The notes beneath the pieces are model-generated. The model did no database searches. It saw nothing but the letters and a program-made list of their open reading frames with translations, and had not been told where the DNA came from. Position numbers and translations under genes: made by a program. A stretch of 64,000 bases of DNA from Cephalotus follicularis (taxonomy: Eukaryota; Streptophyta; Magnoliopsida; Oxalidales; Cephalotaceae), in the NCBI GenBank assembly GCA_001972305.1, contig BDDD01001789.1, forward strand, positions 80,320 to 144,319, read 5' to 3'. Positions within the stretch are counted from its first letter, which is position 1, and each line of letters starts with the position of its first letter. Below, in pieces: positions 36,486 to 46,998 of the stretch.

Positions 36486-36860
36486 TGTCATACCCCGTTT
36501 CACAAACAACATACAACATGGCAATTTAACAAACATCCAGCTTATACAGAGAAGGATAAAATTTAAAACTTTCTATTAGACATCAAACTTGCGAAAGCAT
36601 TTAACTATAATCTGAAAGCAAGCGGAACCATGCGTCCCATACCACATGATTCCCACAACATCCACAGTAAAGCACTGTTAAAAAGCCCACAAACGGACCA
36701 TGATCCAAAGTCGATTAACAACAGTAAAACATTAGTACAATAATCCAAAGTACATGATGATTTAAGTACACTGTTTTACAAAACATTAAAGCAAAATAAA
36801 CTCAGCCACATCACATCCCGGCATAGCCTTGCCCGGCGATATCCCAAACGCTGCTTCAAT

Positions 36861-38071
36861 CTGTAACAGTAGGGGGTTAGCCTTTGTCCTCACTCGGCCA
36901 AAGTCATAAAAGCAACATAAGATCAACAAAACCTAAGCATGAATGCAACATGATGCAGTACATACTATATCTCGATGCATATAAGTCCAAAGGACTACAC
37001 AATACTCGGTTCGCGGTTCACGGTTCACGGTGGGTACGAAGAGCGTCTCCAACTCCTAGGCCCGACGTCGTACTCCTGTCATCGGCCCCGACTCCGGACA
37101 GCTCGAAGTAGGTCACAGTACAATGAGTCACCCAGCCAACTCCTGGCCCCTGAGTCAACCCGACGACTAGTCATCGCTGGCATCTCCGCCACGCAAATAG
37201 TACGGCCACAATCAAAATCACAATCAGCAAACCACAGTCATCTCGATGCTAAAAACAGTTTTCCAAGTAAATTTATAAAACAAATACTTGAAAGCAAACT
37301 CATTTTCATGATGTCACGGTTCTCGGTTCTCAATATCACAAAACTCGGTTCACGGTGTTTTGGAAGTCATTTTCACGGTTCGAAAATATATATTTTCTCA
37401 AAACATACATTTTCGTATAAAGTAATGATTATCACTAAACTACAATGCACTTCCAGAAAGGTGATATAATAGTTCAAACTCGATAATCACAATGCTCAAA
37501 ACAGTTCATAAAGCTTTACAAAGCTGCTCATCACAATACACGATGCATACACATGTTCACAGGGCAAAACAGGCGCTAACAGTCGGCTGCCTCCCACTGG
37601 CAGTCGGCTGTTCCCCTCAAAGCAGTCGGCTGCCCAACCCAGGCAGTTGGCTACACAACTAGACAGTCGACCGTCTATCTTAACAGTCGGCTGCTCATAC
37701 TCGACAGTCAGCTGGCCCTCAGGACAGTCGGCTGTCCACACCTCACAGTCGGCTACTGACCTACAGCAGTCGACTGCACAACCTCTGCAGACACTTTCCT
37801 AGAGACGAACATGGGCAGTCGACTGGCCTCCCAAGAACAGTCGGCTGGACCCATTGAGCAGTCGACTGCCCAACACGGGTAGTCGGCTGGATTCTGTAGA
37901 AGATGTAAAAACCAGCGGCTATACAAGCCACAACACATACCCAACACAACCCAAAATAACACATTTATGCAACAACACATTCCAGGCTCACAATATAACA
38001 CAAACATGCATTTCATTTCACAAAAAAACATTTTAGGTTGAAATTAAGTGCAAAAACGACTTTCCCCCTAC
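36861..38071 (-). other. putative intron in G6 3' LTR copy
   Basis: Donor TTCTAAG|GTAGGGGG at 38071; acceptor CTACTGTTACAG|ATTGAAGCAG at 36861; CTAAC 16 bases before the acceptor in the block GAGGACAAAGGCTAAC. 1211 bp. Confidence 0.6.
37580..37890. repeat. GTCGAC motif array in G6 3' LTR
   Basis: Ten units start at 37580, 37601, 37623, 37644, 37664, 37684, 37705, 37725, 37746 and 37767, then four more at 37816, 37838, 37859 and 37880. Intervals within each run are 20-22 bp. Units are CAGTCGGCTG or CAGTCGACTG with rare changes; the sequence between units is not conserved. Confidence 0.95.
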
Positions 38072-38694
38072 CTTAGAACTCCAAGTTAGGAGCTGCAATC
38101 CACCTCTTTAAGTCCGAATCTAAGGCTTTTGTACTCCCTAACACGTTCAGCAACCTCCAACAGGTCCGATCTTCCACTGTAAAGCCTCCAAGCTTCCGGT
38201 TTCAACACAAACTCCTTAGGTCCACAACACACACACTTTCACTCCATTCTCTCTACTCCCAAACACACTTGAAATCACAGAGAAAGATGGAGATTTGGAG
38301 AGGAAAGTTTGTGTTTTTAAGAGTGGAATCCGGCCCCTCTCTCTGCCATCTCCCAAATAAGCCAAAACTCTCCCTTTTGTCACTTCAAGGCTAACAGCAC
38401 GTGGGCTGTCTGGCGCCTGGCAGTCGACTGCCTCGACTTGGCAGTCGGCTATTTCTACTGACACCCTCACCAGCCGGCTGCTTCCTCATAGCAGCTAGCT
38501 GTCGGGCCTCAGCAAGGGATCCAGTCGGCTGCCCCCCTGTGGCAGTCGGCTGCCCCCTGCATAGAAGACACACCAACACACTTTCTTGCAACATTCAACT
38601 CACAAAAGAGGGAAAAACATAGTTCTCATTAATTCAAGCGTAAATTACATTGGGAATACAATATTACACCTTAATTAAAACCCCGGGCATTACA

Positions 38695-38708
38695 TCCACC
38701 CCTCCTTC
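38695..38708 (-). other. G6 polypurine tract
   Basis: Minus strand GAAGGAGGGGTGGA directly before the LTR start TGTAATGCCCGGGG. Confidence 0.9.
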
Positions 38709-38739
38709 GAGGAATTTCATCCTCGAAATTAAAACAGTA

Positions 38740-40345
38740 TTAGAACAAGTGAGGGTAGCACTCTCTCATCTCCTCTTGACGTTCCCATGTTGCTTCATCA
38801 GGACGGTGAAACTGCCACTGAACCCTCACCATTGGAATGGTTCGGTTTCTCAACACTTCCGTCTTCCGATCCAGAATCTGCACCAGAAACTCCTCGCAAG
38901 AAAGGTCATCTCTCACAGGAACAGAATCACAATCCAAGACATGTGACGGGTCTCGAATATACCTCCTCAACATAGACACATGAAAGACGTCATGCACATT
39001 TGATAGTGCAGGAGGTAAAGCAAGCTGGTAAGCCACCTCCCCAACTCTCTCCAAAATCTCGAAAGGACCAATGTAGCGTGGATCTAACTTGCCCTTCTTC
39101 CAAAACCTCTGTACACCTTTCCACGGTGAAACCTTCAGAAACACATGATCACCGACATCGAAGGTTAAAGGTCTTCTCTTGACACTGTCAACATATCTCT
39201 TCTGCCGGCTCTGAGCAGCAAACAGCTTCTCCCTTATGAACTTGACTTTCTCAGAAGTCTCCTCCACCAAATCTGATCCAAGCAAAGGTCGCTCACCGAC
39301 CTCATCCCAACACATAGGGGACCTACACTTCCTTCCGTACAAAGCCTGATACGGAGCCATACCGATGCTGGAATGATAGCTGTTATTATAAGAAAACTCT
39401 ATCAAGGGAATACGGTCCTCCCAAGTACCAGCAAAGTCAATAACACAAGCTCGGAGCATATCCTCCAGGGTCTGGATAGTACGCTCTGACTGGCCATCTG
39501 TCTGTGGGTGGAAAGCTGTGCTCAAGTTCAGCTTCGTCCCAAATGCTGTTTGAAACGTCTTCCAAAAGTTGGAAGTGAAGATGGAATCTCTGTCACAAAC
39601 TATACTCACAGGAACACCGTGTAACCTCACAATCTCCTTGATGTATAACCGAGCTAACTTGCTCACAGAATCTGTGACATGCGTAGGCAGAAAGTGTGCC
39701 GATTTAGTAAGCCGATCCACAATGAACCTTACCGCATTGTGACGGTTCCGAGTCAGAGGAAAACCTGAAACAAAATCCATCGTCACATGCTCCCATTTCC
39801 ATTCCGGAATTGGTAAAGACTGCAACAAACCCGCTGGCCTCTGATGTTCGACTTTGACTGTTTGACAAGTATAACACTTCGCCACATACTCGGCGATCTC
39901 TCGTTTCATGCCAGGCCACCAGTAAGTCTTCCTCATATCTTGATACATCTTAGTGCTACCAGGATGAATACAGTACGAAGATTTATGAGCCCCACGAAGT
40001 AACTCACTCTTCAACCCTGGTTCATTCGGGAGACATACACGTCCCCGATATCTCATGATACCATCAGCATGTACTCAAAAATCAGACTCCGAGTCCAGGT
40101 TCTCCCAAATTCGTTGCAACTCGGGATCGTGTGGTTGTGCATCCCTGATGTGATCCAATAACGCAGGCTGCACTCGCATTTCGGCCACAAAGATCCCTGG
40201 TGACTGATTAAACGGAGACCACTCTTGAAAGTCCTCTAACATCTTCCACTGAGATATCATCGTGTTAGCAACCATAGCCTTTCGGCTCAAAGCATCAGCG
40301 ACCACGTTCGCTTTCCCGGGATGGTACCGAATACTGCAGTCATAA
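38740..40345 (-). pseudogene. G6 integrase with chromodomain-like tail
   Basis: A 438-codon open frame (40056-38740) carries the zinc-binding region (HKSSYCIHPG...CYTCQ), the catalytic core with MDFVSGFPLT, CDRDSIFTSNFW and HPQTDGQSERTIQTL (all of D, D and E present), the C-terminal KGKLDPRYIGPFEILERVGE and the short tail DEATWERQEEM...YPHLF. Directly upstream in the same frame, after one TGA, is the connection [11 protein letters not shown]...LLDHIRDAQ (40305-40075). It is the only integrase in the window with an intact DDE triad. Confidence 0.95.
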
Positions 40346-42130
40346 TCATTAAAGAACTCAACCCATCGTCATTGTCTTATGTTTAGGGTATCTTGACAGA
40401 AAATATACTTCAAACTCTTGTGGTCGGTGAAAATCTCAAACAGTGCACCATATAGATAATGTCTCCATTTCTGAAGAGCAAAAATAATCACGGCCAAGTC
40501 AAGATCATGCGTCGGGTAGTTCTCCTCATACGGCTTTAGCTTCCACGAAGCATAAGCGATCACCCTGCCTCGTTGCATCAACACGCAACCCAATCCCTTA
40601 CCCGAAGCATCACTATAAACTGCGAAACCCTCGTTACCCTCAGGTAACGCCAAAACAGGAGCAGAAACCAACCGATCTTTCAGATCACAAAAACTGGCTT
40701 CACATTCGTCATCCCAGATAAACAAAGTCTTCTTCTTTGTCAACCTTGTCAAAGGTATAGCTATCCTCGAGAAATTCTGAATGAACCTTCGATAATAACC
40801 CGCCAACCCAAGAAAACTGCGCACCTCAGTCACATTCTTCGGTTGCGGCCAATCTCAGACCACCTCGGTCTTCGACGGATCCACCACCAAACCCTCTCCG
40901 GATATAATGTGACCCAGAAAAATCACATGATCGAGCCAGAACTCACACTTGCCAAACTTGGCATACAACCGATGCTCTCTGAGAATCTGTAAAACTAATC
41001 TCAGATGATAGGCGTGCTCCTCCTCGCTCCTTGAATACACCAGTATGTCATCAATAAACACTACCACAAACTGATCCAGGTACGGTCGGAACACGTCGTT
41101 CATTTGGGATATGAACGCTGCTGGTGTGTTGGTGACACCAAACGGCATTACAAAGAACTCGTAATGACCATACCTAGTCTGGAAGGCAGTCGTCTCGATA
41201 TCTCCTTCCTTCACTCTCAGCTGGTGATAACCTTACTTTAGATCGAGTTTGGAGAACACCCTCGACCCTTGTAACTGGTCAAACAAATCCTTAATATGCG
41301 AAAGAGGATATTTATTCTTGATAGTAGCCTTATTCAACATCCTGTAGTCGATGCAAAGCCTCATCGATCCATCCTTCTTCTTTACAAATAATACAGGCGC
41401 GCCCCACGGAGAAACACTGGGCCGCACAAAACCCTTGTCAACCAGGTCTTGCAGCTGTAACTTCAACTCTCTCAGCTCCGCAGGAGCCATCCGGTAAGGC
41501 GCCTTAGAAACAAGGGCCGTACCCGGTACCAGGTCAATTACAAACTCCATATTCCTCTTCGGTGGTAAGGACACCAAATCGGGAGGGAACACGTCCGGAA
41601 ACTCACATACAACCGGAACCTCCTCCAGACTCTTGCCCTTCTCCTTTCTTTTATCAACCACATGCGCAAGGAACCCTTCACACCCTTTCTCCAGATACCT
41701 CGATGCACGAATAAAAGATATAATCGGTATCGAGAATCCTCTGTCTCCCTGAAACTGGAAGGTAGTCCCATCAGGTAAGCAAAGATCCACAACCTTGTTG
41801 TAACAGTCCATACGCGCACAGTAGGCTGACAACCAGTCCATTCCCAAGATAACATCAAAATCATGAAGGGGTAGTACGATCAAGTCCGCATACAACGAAA
41901 CACCTGCAATAGAAAGCTCGCAACCTCGGTACACCGAGTCTGCACACATAGAACTCCCAGTAGGTGTACTCACATCAAGGACATAAGGCATGCAATCAGG
42001 AGACACATCTAAACACGACGCAAAACGGGAAGCAATAAAAGAATGTGAAGCTCCAGAATCCATCAATACCCTAGCAGAGAATCCATAAACATATTCAGTA
42101 CCTCCCACAACAGAAGTAGACTCTGGAACT
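40346..42130 (-). pseudogene. G6 protease, RT and RNase H
   Basis: Same frame as gag and integrase. Protease: [15 protein letters not shown] (D-S-G active site) and [52 protein letters not shown], a stop at 41233-41235, [21 protein letters not shown] (catalytic pair present), then a TGA near 40855 and [10 protein letters not shown]. RNase [16 protein letters not shown]-type region and [10 protein letters not shown], then a TGA at 40369. Three to four nonsense codons in about 600. Confidence 0.95.
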
Positions 42131-43346
42131 TCTGTCTGAGTGAGAATGAAAACTCTACCTTTCGCTATGCCCTTGCCAGTATCTCTTCGCTGCCAGGGTC
42201 CTGCTGCAGAACCGCTACCACTCGCTGGCCCAGTAGGCGCTGTCGCTGTCCCTCTCGGGAAATCCCTCACAGAGTGACCCGCTGTGCCACAACTCAAACA
42301 CAACCCTTTCTTCAACCAACAATCTTTCTGCTGGTGACCTGCACGACCACAGTGGTAACAAACCCCAGGCCTCGCATCACTCCCCTGACTAGGAGCACCC
42401 TGTGAAGCTATCTGCTGAGATCTATTCCTTGGGGACTTCGTCGGGGAACCACTGCCATGCCATTACGACGACGCCGATCTAGACTAATTAGATGTCTGCT
42501 TGCTCTGTTGTGCTCGGGCTCTCTCAGCCCGGTCCTCATTCAACACACTCTCCATTAACCTCGCTTTCTGGGCGACCTCCACAAAAGTACCCAGCTCCAT
42601 AACTCTGATTCGAGACCGAAGATACGGTCGTAAGCCCCTCAAAAACCCCCTAACCTTCTTTTCCTCATCGGCCACAAAATAAGCTGAATGTCTGGCAAGC
42701 TTCACAAACCTGGCCTGGTACTCGGCCACAATCATCTCTCCTTGACGCAGCTCCAAGAGCTCCGTCTCCCTCCGCTCACGCTCTATGCGTGGCACATATG
42801 CTGCCAGAAACTCCTCCTGGAATCCCTCCCAAGTGCTAGCGACTCCAGTATCCTCCCATTTAGTTCTGACCATCTCCCACCAGTGGGTGGCCTTTCCCCA
42901 TAATCGGTACACAACAAACCTCACTTTCTGCCTGTCGGTACATTCCATCACCTCAAAGATTTTCTCTAGATCCTGTAACCACCTCTCAGTAATAGTGGCA
43001 TCAAGCTCCCCTATGAAACTGGGTGGATTCTGTCTCATGAATCTCTCAAGGTTCCTGCCAAACCGGCTACCATCATCGTGCCCACCCTGAGCTGGAGCCA
43101 CCGGCTGAGGCTGAGCTTGAACATACAATCTCCGCATCTCTTCCATGTTAGCTGTATTAGCAGCCATCTGTTGCTGATTAGAAGCTATATGCTGCTGATA
43201 TGGTCAGCAATGCGGTCCATCGGATCCCTCACATTAGGTGCTGCCTCTGGTGGAACATAATTCATCGGATCTTCCCCAACATTCGTTCCCTCAGGAACAT
43301 CCTCATTCACAACCCTACGCCTTCCGCGTCTTCTCCGACCGTCCAT
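42131..43346 (-). pseudogene. G6 gag
   Basis: The gag start is ATG 43346 (MDGRRRRGRRR). A one-base loss near 43195 shifts the frame; the main frame then runs from about 43190 through FGRNLERFMRQNPPSFIGEL, VVYRLWGKATHWWEMVR, LRQGEMIVAEYQARF and FLRGLRPYL to a TAG at 42484, with another stop about 20 bases on. The zinc knuckle [14 protein letters not shown] is complete; the second ([14 protein letters not shown]) has Phe for the last Cys. It continues in frame into protease. Confidence 0.93.
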
Positions 43347-43438
43347 AGGTTCCTATAAGAAAGATGTCATTAGTCCTCTTAAGGAAACATGTTAATTGCC
43401 AAGGATAGTATCCAAGCTAAGCATATAAATGTATATAT

Positions 43439-43450
43439 GCTCTGATACCA
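43439..43450 (-). other. G6 primer binding site
   Basis: Minus strand TGGTATCAGAGC, exact tRNA-iMet complement, four bases from the 5' LTR end. Confidence 0.95.
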
Positions 43451-43454
43451 CTGT

Positions 43455-43952
43455 TGTCACACCCCGTTTCACAAACAACATACAACATGGCAATTTAACA
43501 AACATCCAGGTTATACAGAGAACGATAAAATTTAAAACTTTCTATTAGACATCAAACTTGCGGAAGCATTAACTATAAGATGAAAGCAAGCGGAACCATG
43601 CATCCCATACCACATGATTCCCACAACATCCACAGTAAAGCACTGTTAAAAAGCCCACAAACGGTGCGTGATCCAAAGTCGATTAACAACAGTAAAACAT
43701 TAGTACAATAATCCAAAGTACATGATGATTTAAGTACACTGTTTTACAAAACATTAAAGCAAAATAAACTCTGCCATATCACATCCCGATGTAGCCTTGC
43801 CCGGCGATATCCCAAACACTGCTTCAATCTGTAACAGTAGGGGGTTAGCCTTTGTCCTCACTCGGCCAAAGTCATAAAAGCAACATAAGATCAACAAAAC
43901 CCAAGCATGAATGCAACATGATGCAGTACATACTATATCTCGATGCATATAC

Positions 43953-43990
<38 letters not shown>

Positions 43991-45735
43991 ACATGCCAAC
44001 CACGATGTCATAGTATCACAATATCACAATTCACGGTCTCAAACAAGTCCAAAGGACTACACAATACTCAGTTCACAGTGGGGACGAAGAGCGTCGCCAA
44101 CTCTTGGCCCCGACGTCGTACTCCTGTCATCGGCTCCGACTCCGGATGGCTCGAAGCAGGTCATGGTACAATGAGTCACCCAGCCAACTCCTGGCCCCTG
44201 AGTCAACCCGACCACTAGTCATCGCTGGCATCTCCGCCACGCAACTAGTACGACCACAATCAAAATCACAATCAGCAAACCACAGTCAACTCAATCACAA
44301 TCACAGTCATCTCGATGCTCAAAACAGTTTTCCAAGTAAATTTATAAAACAAATACTTGAAAGCAAACTCATTTTCACGATGTCACGGTTCTCGGTTCTC
44401 AATATCACAAAACTCGGTTCACGGTGTTTTGGAAGTCATTTTCACGGTTCGAAAATATATATTTTCTCAAAACATACATTTTCATATAAAGTAATGATTT
44501 TCACTAAACAACAATGCACTTCCAGAAAGGTGATATAATAGTTCAAACTCGAAAATCACAATGCTCAAAACAGTTCATAAAGCTTTACAAAGTAGCTCAT
44601 CACAATACACGATGCATACACATGTTGATAGGGCAAAACAGGCCCTAATAGTCGGCTGCCTCCCACTGGCAGTTGGCTGTTCCCCTCAAAGCAGTCGGCT
44701 GCCCAACCCAGGCAGTCGGCTACACAACTAGACAATCGACTGTCTATCTCGATTGTCGGCTGCTCATACTCGACAGTCGGCTGGCCCTCAGGACAGTCGG
44801 CTGTCCACACCTCAAAGTCGGCTGCTGACCTACAGCAGTCAACTACACAACCTCTGCAGACACTTTCCTAGAGATGAACATGGGCAGCCGAATGGCCTCC
44901 CAAGAACAGTCGGCTGGACCCATTGAGCAGTCGACTGCCCAACACGGGCAGTCGGCTGGATTATGCAGAAGATGTAAAAACCAGCAGCTATACAAGCCAC
45001 AACACATACCCAACATAACCCAAAACAACACATTTATGCAACAACACATTCCATGCTCACAATATAACACAAACATGCATTTCATTTCATAGAAAACATT
45101 TTAGGTTGAAATTAAGTGCAAAAATGACTTTCCCCCTACCTTAGAACTCCAAGTTAGGAGCTGCAATCCACCTTTTTAAGTCTGAATCCGAGGCTTTTGC
45201 ACTCCCTAACACGTTCAGCAACCTCCAACAGGTCCGATCTTCCACTGTCAAGCCTCCAAGCTTCCGATTTCAACACAAACTCCTAATGTCCACAACACAC
45301 ACACTTTCACTCCATTCTCTCTACTCCCAAACACACTTGGAATCATAGAGAAAGATGGAGATTTGGAGAGAAAAGTTTGTGTTTTTAAGAGTGGAACCCG
45401 ACCCCTCTCTCTGCCATCTCCCAAATAAGCCAAAACTCTCCCTTTTGTCACTTCAAGGCTGACAGCACGTGGGCTGTCTGGCGCCTGGCAGTCGACTGCC
45501 TCGACTTGGCAGTCGGCAGTTTCTGCCGACACCCTCACCAGCCAGCTGCTTCCTCACAGCAGCTGGCTGTCGCGCCTCAGCAAGGGATCCAGTCGGCTGC
45601 CCCTTGCACAGAAGACACACCAACACACTTTATTATAACATTCAACTCACAAAAGAGGGAAAAACATAGTTCTCATTAATTCAAGCGTAAATTACATTAC
45701 AATATTACACCTTAATCAAAACCTTGGGCGTTATA
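43455..45735 (-). repeat. G6 5' LTR
   Basis: 2281 bp, TGTCACACCCC to TTGGGCGTTATA (other copy TTACA). Motif clusters at 44648-44960 and 45488-45600. AT microsatellite at 43955-43986. Lacks one motif unit and 8 bp near the LTR start relative to the 3' LTR. Confidence 0.95.
43829..45139 (-). other. putative intron in G6 5' LTR (leader)
   Basis: Donor TTCTAAG|GTAGGGGG at 45139; acceptor CTGTTACAG|ATTGAAGCAG at 43829; CTAAC block upstream. 1311 bp. Splicing would leave about 480 bases between the acceptor and the gag ATG at 43346, and would keep the PBS. Confidence 0.6.
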
Positions 45736-45740
45736 GGTAC
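45736..45740. other. G6 target site duplication, right (GGTAC)
   Basis: Identical to 36481-36485; C4 LTR sequence resumes after it. Confidence 0.95.
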
Positions 45741-46260
45741 TCAGAGCATACGCAATCTGGTTAGACCAGCACGTCCTATACCAGCTTGTTTAAGAGGGTG
45801 ACTGATCTCACATGTCATCTTGTAGTGACTATATGATATACAAGTGGGTGCTCAATTATCAATGGGTTCACCTCTAATATGGTATAGCTATATGATATTG
45901 TGAAATGTATCTAACGTCACTGATGCATATTAGAGGGGAACCTCTAATATGGTGTAGCTAACGACGTAAAATTACAAAGTTCTACAAAATTAAACTATTA
46001 GGGTTTGACACAATCCGTACCCTAGCTTTAATGAGAGCATTGGCAGTGGATTGACTAAACATGAATGTAACTGCATCATACGGTTCATGCTAAAATTCAT
46101 ATTACCTGGGGGTCAGTATGCATTGCTAGATGTCGATGCTGATCAGTAGAATACCCGGGAGCGCTCAGATAGTCAGTCTCATGATTTAAAATAATTAAAA
46201 GAGTTATTTAATTTGAAATGTTGGTTATAATTTTTTTCATGCGATTGAAAAATATTTTAT

Positions 46261-46289
46261 AGAATAATCGCAGCATCCGCGATTATTCT
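46261..46289. repeat. 11-bp perfect hairpin in C4 LTR
   Basis: AGAATAATCGC, loop AGCATCC, GCGATTATTCT. A strong stem-loop in an otherwise AT-rich LTR; possibly a 3'-end or regulatory structure of the transcript. Confidence 0.8.
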
Positions 46290-46932
46290 ATGGACAGAGT
46301 AATAGTGAACCTAAAGGGTCACACACAATACAAGTGATAATCTCCAACATCGGGTTTAAGGCAAATTAATCAGTGTATCTCACTAATGAATTGAAATCAC
46401 GAGGATGATTTTTATTAAACCATATACCTTTGACTAAGTCAAAAGAAGATAACTGAAAGCTTAGTATAAAAGCTTGGTTGCCTTGTCATTTTCTTTATGA
46501 AAAACTTTCCTTTCTCCATGCTAGCACTAGAGAGAAAAGAAAAAGAGAGCATAAACTTCCCTTGGCTGAAATTTAAAGAGTGAGAGAGAGAAAGAGTTCT
46601 TTCAAAACCTTTGGCTTGGGAAGTCTTAAGAAGACCTTTGTTGGAGATCTTGGTGTTGACTAGCTTTAGAGACAATCTACTTTGGTGGTTGAGAGCTTGA
46701 AGATAGAGCTTGGAGTTGGAATTTGAAGGAAGGAGTCAATCTCCCAAGTGTTCTTAAATGTAAGTCTCCATGAACTTCCTTGTAGCACGTTGATGTTTTT
46801 GTGTTCAACAACCTAGATATGCATTAATAGGTCCTTGGAAAGAATTAATGTGTAAGAACAAGTCTTATGTTTTTGCTCCTTGTTGGTCAAAAATTTATAG
46901 CATTGATGTTCTTGCATGTTAATTCCAACAAT

Positions 46933-46944
46933 TGGTATCAGAGC
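46933..46944 (+). other. C4 primer binding site
   Basis: TGGTATCAGAGC two bases after the LTR end AATTCCAACA. Confidence 0.95.
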
Positions 46945-46993
46945 GATGTTAATGCTACTAGGTTGTTAGTTGATTTATATGCTTGAATTGTTT

Positions 46994-46998
46994 GGGTG
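46994..46998. other. C5 target site duplication, left (GGGTG)
   Basis: GGGTG before TGTTGACATTC; identical pentamer at 48630-48634. Confidence 0.9.

Larger units (their letters stand above)
36486..38694 (-). repeat. G6 3' LTR
   Basis: 2209 bp, TGTCATACCCC to CCCCGGGCATTACA. Compared with the 5' LTR it lacks about 85 bp that include an AT microsatellite (equivalent of 43950-44040) and has one extra motif unit at about 38530-38550. Motif clusters: 37580-37890 and 38418-38555. Confidence 0.95.
36486..45735 (-). mobile_element. G6 Tekay-like gypsy element, nearly complete
   Basis: 9250 bp with perfect GGTAC target duplications, two LTRs, PPT, PBS, and gag-pol that stays in a single frame from about 43167 to 38740 apart from nonsense codons. 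It is the youngest-looking and best-preserved element in the window. Its LTRs differ by indels (see LTR entries), so it is not a very recent insertion. Confidence 0.97.
36020..46930 (+). repeat. C4 copia 5' LTR, split by G6
   Basis: The LTR is 36020-36485 plus 45741-46930 (about 1.65 kb). It starts TGTTAGATAGGGTGACCCG and ends AATTCCAACA, followed at once by a PBS. The start resembles C2 and C3. A near-repeat of CCTCTAATATGGTATAGCTA occurs at about 45871 and 45940. A perfect 11-bp hairpin is at 46261-46289. Confidence 0.9.

Noticed and set aside
37580..37767. Regular short repeats with similar-size spacers that look like a CRISPR array
   Set aside because: Repeats are only about 10 bp, spacers about 11 bp, no cas genes, and the setting is a plant LTR.
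43911..44538. Plus-strand frames (up to 144 codons) in the G6 LTR, also at 36975-37469
   Set aside because: They run antisense through the putative intron and arise from an open stretch in repetitive sequence; the copies differ by indels that shift the frame.
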